Assembly (NCBI GenBank): GCA_900770785.1
Contig: CAAGLJ010000187.1
Location: forward strand, 1 to 9,898
Source: Lachnospiraceae bacterium
GTDB taxonomy: Bacteria > Bacillota > Clostridia > Lachnospirales > Lachnospiraceae
Direction of reading: 5' to 3'
DNA: 9,898 nucleotides
Part shown: positions 4,921 through 9,898 of the stretch, in pieces
Layout of the letters: the number at the start of each line of letters is the position of its first letter
Position numbering within the stretch: the first letter of the stretch is position 1
Notes under the pieces: model-generated
What the model was told of the DNA's origin: nothing
The model's input: only the letters and a program-made list of their open reading frames with translations
Databases searched by the model: none
Program-made: the position numbers and the translations under genes

Positions 4921-6093
4921 TTATTTCTTCTGTAAAAATTCGGGAATCTTTAAGGTATTCTCCTCTACCTTACTCTTAATATCTGCGGGCTTTTGAATAC
5001 CATTGAAAATCGGTTTAGGCGTAACTGGAGCAGCAGGCTGCACCGGAGACTTTGCTCCATTAGTCGCCTGAATATTCTGGCGTACCTGAGAAATATTGGG
5101 TCTTGCACTAAAGCTGAAGTTATCATTTCTGCCCGTTGCATGGTGAGTATCCAGCCCTGTAGCAATAACCGTAACACGGCAGAAATCTGCCTGGGTATCA
5201 TCATACATGGCACCGAAAATAATATTTACATCCTCTCCGGTAATCTGCTGCACATAGCTTGCCGCATCATCCGCATCGTACATGGAAATATCTCCGGACA
5301 CATTGATGATTACATCGGTTGCACCGGCAATAGTAGTCTCTAACAATGGACTTTCCACAGCCATCCTGATTGCCTCAGAAGCCTTATCATCACCCTTACC
5401 CGTACCAATACCAATGTGAGCCACACCTTTATCCTTCATAACCGTCTGCACATCGGCAAAGTCCAGATTAATAATGGCAGGCCGGTAAATCAGGTCGGTA
5501 ATTCCCTGTACCGCCTGCTGCAAAACCTCATCTGCCTTTTTCAGTGCCTCAGGCATGGTTGTTCTGCGGTCAACAATCTCCAACAGCTTGTCATTGGGTA
5601 TCACAATAAGGGTATCTACAGCCGATTTCAGCTTCTCAATACCACCTATTGCATTATTCATACGTGTTCTCGCCTCAAAACGGAAGGGCTTGGTTACCAC
5701 GCCTACCGTTAAAATGCCCATTTCCTTGGCAATCTTAGCCACCACCGGAGCAGCTCCCGTACCGGTTCCGCCACCCATGCCGCAGGTGACAAACACCATA
5801 TCACAGGCATTCAGTGATTCCTTAATCTCTTCATAGCTTTCTTCAGCGGCCTTCTCACCAATCTCCGGTTTTGCTCCTGCACCCAAACCTTTGGTGAGCT
5901 TTTCCCCAATCTGTAAAAGTCTTGGGGCCTTGCACAGCTGCAAAGCCTGTTTATCGGTGTTAATTCCTATGAATTCCACACCCTCAATAGCTTCATCAAT
6001 CATTCTATTTACAGCATTATTGCCTGCGCCACCAACACCAACAACTATTATCTTTGCAGCAGACTCAGCATCGTTTGTTTTAATCTCAAGCAA
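4921..6093 (-). CDS. ftsZ: Cell division protein FtsZ
   Basis: FtsZ (390 aa) is the tubulin-like GTPase that forms the division ring. Visible motifs are VGVGGAGNNAVNRM (18-31), the GTP-binding G-box GGGTGTG (107-113), PFRFEARTR (136-144), and the synergy loop NLDFADV (209-215) with D211 and D214, which complete the active site of the neighbouring subunit. After the globular domain (to about residue 316) comes a linker of roughly 65 residues, then the C-terminal peptide LKIPEFLQKK (381-390), which binds membrane anchors such as SepF or FtsA. The start is a TTG 8 bases after AGGAGG; its MLEIKTN beginning fits clostridial FtsZ, and no other in-frame start is near the ribosome site. ftsA is not adjacent, unlike in Bacillus. 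A strong terminator follows directly. Confidence 0.98.
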   Translation of the reverse strand: MLEIKTNDAESAAKIIVVGVGGAGNNAVNRMIDEAIEGVEFIGINTDKQALQLCKAPRLLQIGEKLTKGLGAGAKPEIGEKAAEESYEEIKESLNACDMVFVTCGMGGGTGTGAAPVVAKIAKEMGILTVGVVTKPFRFEARTRMNNAIGGIEKLKSAVDTLIVIPNDKLLEIVDRRTTMPEALKKADEVLQQAVQGITDLIYRPAIINLDFADVQTVMKDKGVAHIGIGTGKGDDKASEAIRMAVESPLLETTIAGATDVIINVSGDISMYDADDAASYVQQITGEDVNIIFGAMYDDTQADFCRVTVIATGLDTHHATGRNDNFSFSARPNISQVRQNIQATNGAKSPVQPAAPVTPKPIFNGIQKPADIKSKVEENTLKIPEFLQKK

Positions 6094-6101
6094 AGGTTTG
6101 T

Positions 6102-6107
6102 CCTCCT
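6102..6107 (-). promoter_or_regulatory. Ribosome binding site supporting the TTG start of ftsZ
   Basis: AGGAGG (within AAGGAGG) lies 8 bases before the TTG at 6091-6093. No ATG or GTG occurs in frame close to it, so it fixes the non-ATG start of ftsZ. Confidence 0.8.
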
Positions 6108-6135
6108 TTATTCCATAACAGCATTAAAATCTCAT

Positions 6136-6163
6136 ATTATCCATCATATAATTATTTTGCAAA
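6136..6163 (-). promoter_or_regulatory. Possible ftsZ-proximal promoter
   Basis: The 102-base gap between ftsQ and ftsZ is AT-rich and contains, on the minus strand, TTTGCA (6158-6163), a 16-base spacer and GATAAT (6136-6141; 5 of 6 matches to TATAAT). An extra promoter just before ftsZ would fit the high demand for FtsZ, but AT-rich sequence gives such matches easily. Confidence 0.35.
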
Positions 6164-6195
6164 TTAGGCAATAACTTTTTAAAAAAATTACTGTA

Positions 6196-6945
6196 CTAAT
6201 CTTTATTAAAGGTGATATTCTTCGTACTCTCATCATAGTTTTCCATTCTGAGTACCCCCTTTTCTCCTTCCAGCTGCGGCAGTATAGCTTTCAGCCTTAC
6301 AATCTTATCATCAATATTGCTGATGTCCCCCAGCCGTACCCGAATGTCCTTAAAATACAGCGTCATCTCTTCGTTTTTATCAAAATAGATTTTGTTTGTA
6401 CTTATCTCATACTTGGCAAGCAGCTGTGTAATATCCAGAATGGACTGAAAAATGGATTCATTCTCCACCGGAAGCCTCTCGTGCAGAATCACATAGTCAA
6501 AGCTAAGCCCCGTAATCTGGGGGATTCCTTCCGTTTTTGCATCGGAGGTCTCCACAATAATCCCGTCCTTGTCAAAGTACATATATTTTCCCAGATACTC
6601 TACATAGCCTGCCACCGACTTTTCATAAACGGTAATCTTTATGGTATCTGCCGAAAGAATACTGACACTCATTTTTTCCACAAAGGGTATTCCCGAAATA
6701 TCCTTATTTCTATACTTGAGGGAAAGATACAGGGAGTTGTGGTCAAGACCGCTTTCTATCACCTTTTCGATAATCTCATCGTTGGTATAATGAATATTCC
6801 CTTCTACGATAATGGTTTTTATCGTATATCGGCTGACCACCAAAAATACGGCTGCCATCACTATCAGGGTGATGCAGAAGGCAGCCAGTGCCTTAAGCGG
6901 CAGCTTATGTACTTTTTTCACCCTCTGCATCTGTTTTTTACCCAT
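6196..6945 (-). CDS. ftsQ: Cell division protein FtsQ/DivIB
   Basis: This is the DivIB/FtsQ divisome scaffold (249 aa), a bitopic membrane protein that works with FtsL and DivIC outside the cell. It has a basic cytoplasmic tail (1-16; MGKKQMQRVKKVHK), one membrane helix at about 17-38 and an FtsQ-type POTRA domain at about 40-108 starting with IKTIIVEGNIHYTNDEI. The extracellular beta domain (about 110-235) includes VAGYVEYLGKYMYFDKDGIIV, where the YVxxxGxxxxxDxxGxV pattern is typical. The C-terminal tail is short. The ATG at 6943-6945 is preceded only by a weak AGGG, and an in-frame TAG upstream rules out extension. It is 51 bases after ftsW and 102 before ftsZ. murG and murB, which precede divIB in Bacillus, are missing here. 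Confidence 0.92.
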   Translation of the reverse strand: MGKKQMQRVKKVHKLPLKALAAFCITLIVMAAVFLVVSRYTIKTIIVEGNIHYTNDEIIEKVIESGLDHNSLYLSLKYRNKDISGIPFVEKMSVSILSADTIKITVYEKSVAGYVEYLGKYMYFDKDGIIVETSDAKTEGIPQITGLSFDYVILHERLPVENESIFQSILDITQLLAKYEISTNKIYFDKNEEMTLYFKDIRVRLGDISNIDDKIVRLKAILPQLEGEKGVLRMENYDESTKNITFNKD

Positions 6946-6996
6946 GCCCTGTTCTTTCTTTTCCTATCCTACTTTTATCCCGCCTTCTTTTTCAGC

Positions 6997-8166
6997 CTAT
7001 CCATTCTTTAGCTGGATTCCTCTTCCCACACTGAGTACAAGCCCCATTTCAATAAGAAGAAACATAATGGAGGAGCCTCCGTAGCTGATAAAGGGAAGGG
7101 AAATACCCGTATTGGGAATAGTATTGGTCACTACGGCAATATTTAAAATTACCTGAATAGCAATATGACCCATCACACCTACCACCAGAAGTGCTCCAAA
7201 CAGGTCGGTTGCATTGCTGGCAATAATCATCAGCCGCCAGATAAGCAGAATAAACATCATAATGATGCAGATTCCCCCAAAAAGCCCCAGTTCCTCACAG
7301 ATAATGGAAAAAATCATATCGTTCTGCATTTCCGGTAAAAATCCCAGCTTCTGCATACTCTGTCCCAGCCCCTTACCAAAGATTCCTCCTGAACCGATGG
7401 CATACAAAGACTGGAGAGTCTGAAAACCGGTTCCCGAAGAATAGCTTTCCGGACTCAGCCAGGCCAGAATTCGGGTACTTCTAAAGCCCATCCCCTCAAG
7501 ACTGTCCATCTGTGTCAGGGCAATGACGAAGGCCGTCGCCCCAATTAGTCCTATTACTCCCATTCCGATAAAGCGTTTATAATCCGGGCTGGCTACAAAC
7601 AGCATCAGAAAAGCGATACCGAAAATAATAATGGCAGAGCTCATGTTATCCGTAATCTTCCACACCATTAAGGAGATGGGAAGGGGTACTGCAATAACCG
7701 TCCAAAATCCTCTGGCTGTACGAATGGCCTTTCCCATCCGGCATATCATACTGGCTAAAAACAGAATCATCGCCAGTTTTGCGATCTCTGCCGGCTGAAT
7801 GGAGATTCCGATTCTCAGCCATCTTCTTGCTCCGTTTGCTTCATATCCCAAAGGGGTTAAAACCAGTACAATCAATACTGCCGACACTATATAAGCCAGG
7901 GTAGCAAACCGTTCCCAGAAATGGTAGGGAATAAAGGCCACTACAAACATGGCCACAAGCCCCAAAACGGTGGCAAAGGCCTGTTTCTTCAAATAATAGG
8001 CCGGGTCATAATTCATCAGAGCTGAGGTAGAGGCATCATAGGAACTGGCAGAATACACCATTACCATACCAAAGCCCAGAAAAAACAGCACAATAAACAA
8101 AAGGCTATAGTCAAAAAAATATTCATCCTTTTTTTTGCTATTACGTTTTCGTGTGTCTGGTCTCAC
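6997..8166 (-). CDS. ftsW: SEDS-family peptidoglycan glycosyltransferase FtsW/SpoVE
   Basis: This SEDS protein (389 aa, about ten membrane helices) polymerises lipid II at the septum with a class B penicillin-binding protein. Family features include MVMVYSASS (34-42), GARRWLRIGISIQPAEIAKLA (112-132), GLGQS (266-270), LPEMQNDMIFSIICEELG (277-294), whose D283 aligns with the proposed catalytic aspartate, and PFISYGGSS (358-366). The loop around ITDNMSSA (171-178) departs from the DLGT pattern common in other SEDS proteins. The start is a GTG directly after the murD stop (TAAGTG); the ribosome site AAGGAG lies within the last murD codons, so the two genes are probably translationally coupled. 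From sequence alone I cannot tell the vegetative FtsW from the sporulation paralogue SpoVE, which sits in the dcw cluster of Bacillus. Confidence 0.94.
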   Translation of the reverse strand: MRPDTRKRNSKKKDEYFFDYSLLFIVLFFLGFGMVMVYSASSYDASTSALMNYDPAYYLKKQAFATVLGLVAMFVVAFIPYHFWERFATLAYIVSAVLIVLVLTPLGYEANGARRWLRIGISIQPAEIAKLAMILFLASMICRMGKAIRTARGFWTVIAVPLPISLMVWKITDNMSSAIIIFGIAFLMLFVASPDYKRFIGMGVIGLIGATAFVIALTQMDSLEGMGFRSTRILAWLSPESYSSGTGFQTLQSLYAIGSGGIFGKGLGQSMQKLGFLPEMQNDMIFSIICEELGLFGGICIIMMFILLIWRLMIIASNATDLFGALLVVGVMGHIAIQVILNIAVVTNTIPNTGISLPFISYGGSSIMFLLIEMGLVLSVGRGIQLKNG

Positions 8167-9531
8167 TTAGGACTCCTTTAAATTCATTACATACTCTTTA
8201 AACAGCCTTCCCCTGACCTCATAGTTGGGAAACATTCCCCAGCTGGCACAGGCAGGGGATAACAGTACTGCCTCTCCGGCTCTGGCCTTCCTGCTGGCTG
8301 TCTTTACGGCTTCTTCCAGCGAATCCACCAGAATCAGATTGGTAAAGCCCTTTTTTCTGGCACAGGCTGCAATCTTTTCTCTGGTCTGTCCCAGCAAAAT
8401 CAGCCAGGTTACTTTCCCCTCAAAGCTGTCTATCCAGCCGTCATACTCACTGTCTTTATCATATCCTCCGCCGATTAAAACGGTAGGGCGGCTCATGGCC
8501 CGGATTCCTCTGATTGCTGCATCCGGGTTGGTTCCCTTGGAATCATTATAATAATCTACCCCCTGAATGGTGGTCACATATTCTATCCTATGTTCTACTG
8601 CCGAAAAATTGCGTACCGTATTTAAGATATTCTCCATAGGAACCAAAAAGGCACTGGCTATGGCAATGGCAGCCATGACATTCTCCACGTTATGGATACC
8701 GGGAAGTTTCATCTCATGGATATTAATCAGCCTGACCTTCTGCCCATTATGGCTGTACCAGATATCCTCTCCCTCCAGAAAATAACCGTTCTCTAACTCC
8801 CTTTCGGAAGAGAAAAATACCACCCGGGCGGGGCATCTTTTGGCAAAACTTTGGCAGTAGGCATCCTCATAGTTTAATACGCAAAAATCCTCCTGATTCT
8901 GATTTTTGGCAATCTGTTCCTTCATGGCTACATAGTTTTCCATGGTATGATGCCGGTTCAGATGATCCGGTGTAATATTCAGAATTGCCGTAATATGAGG
9001 ATGGAAGGTATGGATGGTTTCCAGCTGAAAGCTGCTGATTTCTGCCACCGTAACACTGTCCTGGTTCATATTTTCCACCGCTTTTGTGTAGGGATTTCCA
9101 ATATTTCCCACCACGAATACAGAGTCAAAATAATCCTCCATAATTTTTCCGCATAAAGCCGTAGTAGTAGTTTTTCCATTGGTACCGGTAATAGCAATTA
9201 CCCTGCCCTTCCCACACAGCCAGGCCAGCTCGATTTCTCCGATAATGGGGATCTGTCTTTTTCTAAAGCCTACTGCAAAGGAAGCCTCCAGGGGAACTCC
9301 GGGGCTTAATACCACCAGCTCAATATTGTCTTCTACTTCTTTGGGAAGAGCTCCAATCAGCACCTGAGCCTGACTGTCCATCCCCAGCTTTTCCCTTATT
9401 TTTGCCGTATCCGCTTTCTCATTTTCGTCGTATAAAAAGACTCTGGTGCCTTTACTCTCAAGTAAAAGTGCTGCGCTGATACCACTAATACCGCAGCCTG
9501 CCACCAGAACATTCTTTTTTCTCCAATCCAT
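8167..9531 (-). CDS. murD: UDP-N-acetylmuramoyl-L-alanine--D-glutamate ligase
   Basis: MurD (454 aa from the chosen start) adds D-glutamate to UDP-MurNAc-L-Ala using ATP in the cytoplasm. The N-terminal Rossmann-like domain begins VLVAGCGISG. The central domain has the P-loop ITGTNGKTTTT (114-124), EISSFQLE (164-171) and the NITPDHLNRH segment (185-194). K204 in YVAMKEQIAKNQ aligns with the carbamylated lysine of Mur ligases. The C-terminal domain has EHRIEYV (313-319), YYNDSKGTNPDAA (327-339) and LLSPACASWGMFPNYEVRG (423-441). An ATG four codons upstream (9541-9543) is possible, but GGAGGT lies immediately before the chosen ATG (9529-9531) and overlaps the upstream one. It follows mraY by about 30 bases and abuts ftsW with no gap. 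Confidence 0.97.
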   Translation of the reverse strand: MDWRKKNVLVAGCGISGISAALLLESKGTRVFLYDENEKADTAKIREKLGMDSQAQVLIGALPKEVEDNIELVVLSPGVPLEASFAVGFRKRQIPIIGEIELAWLCGKGRVIAITGTNGKTTTTALCGKIMEDYFDSVFVVGNIGNPYTKAVENMNQDSVTVAEISSFQLETIHTFHPHITAILNITPDHLNRHHTMENYVAMKEQIAKNQNQEDFCVLNYEDAYCQSFAKRCPARVVFFSSERELENGYFLEGEDIWYSHNGQKVRLINIHEMKLPGIHNVENVMAAIAIASAFLVPMENILNTVRNFSAVEHRIEYVTTIQGVDYYNDSKGTNPDAAIRGIRAMSRPTVLIGGGYDKDSEYDGWIDSFEGKVTWLILLGQTREKIAACARKKGFTNLILVDSLEEAVKTASRKARAGEAVLLSPACASWGMFPNYEVRGRLFKEYVMNLKES

Positions 9532-9535
9532 ATTT

Positions 9536-9541
9536 ACCTCC
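9536..9541 (-). promoter_or_regulatory. Ribosome binding site deciding the murD start
   Basis: GGAGGT lies 4 bases (GGAGG 5 bases) before the ATG at 9529-9531. The alternative ATG at 9541-9543 overlaps this site and has only a weak GGTGG upstream. Confidence 0.65.
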
Positions 9542-9563
9542 ATCCACCGGATAATTTATAACT

Positions 9564-9898
9564 TCATACCGCCATAAGCCCAATCAGACACAACAGAGCA
9601 GTTATAATGGAAAAAACGGCCACTACTCTTGTTTCCGACCATCCGCACAGCTCAAAATGGTGATGAATGGGTGCCATTTTAAAGATTCTTTTTCCGCCCG
9701 TCAGCTTAAAATAGCTTACCTGCAGCATTACCGACAACACCTCTGCCAGATAAATGAATCCTACAATCAGAATAAAGATGGGCATCTGCAGCAGATAGGC
9801 AGTTGCTGCCACAAAGCCGCCAAGCGCAAGGGAGCCTGTATCTCCCATAAATACACTTGCAGGATATACATTAAACAGAAGAAATCCCAGAAGGGCTC
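9564..9898 (-). CDS. mraY: Phospho-N-acetylmuramoyl-pentapeptide transferase, C-terminal part
   Basis: This is the last 110 residues of MraY, the integral membrane enzyme that transfers phospho-MurNAc-pentapeptide to undecaprenyl phosphate to give lipid I. The frame runs in from the window edge with LLGFLLFNVYPASVF, continues to the conserved MGDTGSLALGG, and then to two membrane helices separated by a loop. The GGKRIFKMAPIHHHFE segment holds the MraY signature HHHFE, which distinguishes it from other polyprenyl-phosphate transferases. The C-terminal helix ends ...CLIGLMAV, normal for the family. The N-terminal two thirds and the start lie outside the window. It is the most upstream gene seen of the dcw transcript. 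Confidence 0.97.
   Translation of the reverse strand, partial: ALLGFLLFNVYPASVFMGDTGSLALGGFVAATAYLLQMPIFILIVGFIYLAEVLSVMLQVSYFKLTGGKRIFKMAPIHHHFELCGWSETRVVAVFSIITALLCLIGLMAV

Noticed and set aside
4993..5836. Three plus-strand open frames of 93-116 codons opposite ftsZ
   Set aside because: They lie wholly inside the highly conserved ftsZ gene, have no family features, and are explained by the codon use of the opposite strand.
6171..6195. AT-rich inverted sequence after ftsQ as a terminator
   Set aside because: The pairing is almost entirely A-T with mismatches and no GC core, so it would not form a stable terminator stem.
9532..9543. Upstream ATG as the start of murD
   Set aside because: It overlaps the only good ribosome site, which points to the ATG at 9529-9531, and adds just four residues not needed for the fold.
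1..9898. CRISPR array, transposon, phage or tRNA/rRNA content
   Set aside because: No spaced repeats, transposase or integrase motifs, terminal inverted repeats or RNA-gene structures were visible. All sequence is accounted for by co-oriented core genes and short gaps.

Overview
The window is a stretch of chromosomal core genes from an anaerobic, endospore-forming Firmicute. The best fit is a clostridial/Lachnospiraceae-type genome, judged from protein similarity, moderate GC, the fused division and sporulation locus, and strong AGGAGG ribosome sites. Every supported gene lies on the minus strand, so transcription runs from high to low coordinates. Read in that direction the order is mraY (partial), murD, ftsW/spoVE, ftsQ/divIB, ftsZ, [terminator], spoIIGA, sigE, sigG, ylmC-type gene, [sigma-A promoter], nrdR, [hairpin], yqeG, aroE, aroK (partial). 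No intergenic stretch reaches 300 bases.

Region 1 (about 9898 to 4874) is the tail of a division and cell wall (dcw) cluster. MraY makes lipid I, MurD adds D-glutamate to the muropeptide, FtsW polymerises glycan at the septum, DivIB scaffolds the divisome and FtsZ forms the ring. It ends at a strong intrinsic terminator after ftsZ. murG, murC, murB and ftsA, which often sit among these genes in other Firmicutes, are absent from this interval.

Region 2 (about 4875 to 2123) is the compartment-specific sigma factor locus. SpoIIGA is the membrane aspartic protease that activates pro-sigma-E, SigE is the early mother-cell factor, SigG is the late forespore factor, and a small YlmC/YmxH PRC-barrel protein follows. 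The 142-base gap upstream of spoIIGA holds a perfect Spo0A box and a sigma-A-like promoter with an unusually long spacer, resembling spoIIG of Bacillus. SpoIIGA itself appears to start at an ATT codon behind an 11-base extended Shine-Dalgarno sequence.

Region 3 (about 2102 to 21) starts at a perfect-consensus sigma-A promoter (TTGACA, 17 bases, TATAAT). It carries nrdR (ribonucleotide reductase repressor), yqeG (HAD phosphatase), aroE and the first 34 codons of aroK, the last three tightly packed. Bases 1-20 are not genomic: they match the 3' end of the Illumina TruSeq read-2 adapter exactly, and aroK is cut off at that junction.

I see no transposon, phage, CRISPR, RNA gene or unfamiliar multi-gene system. 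The points worth a second look are the ATT start, the regulatory layout between ftsZ and spoIIGA, the repeated-arm hairpin between nrdR and yqeG, the reduced dcw gene set, and the adapter contamination.
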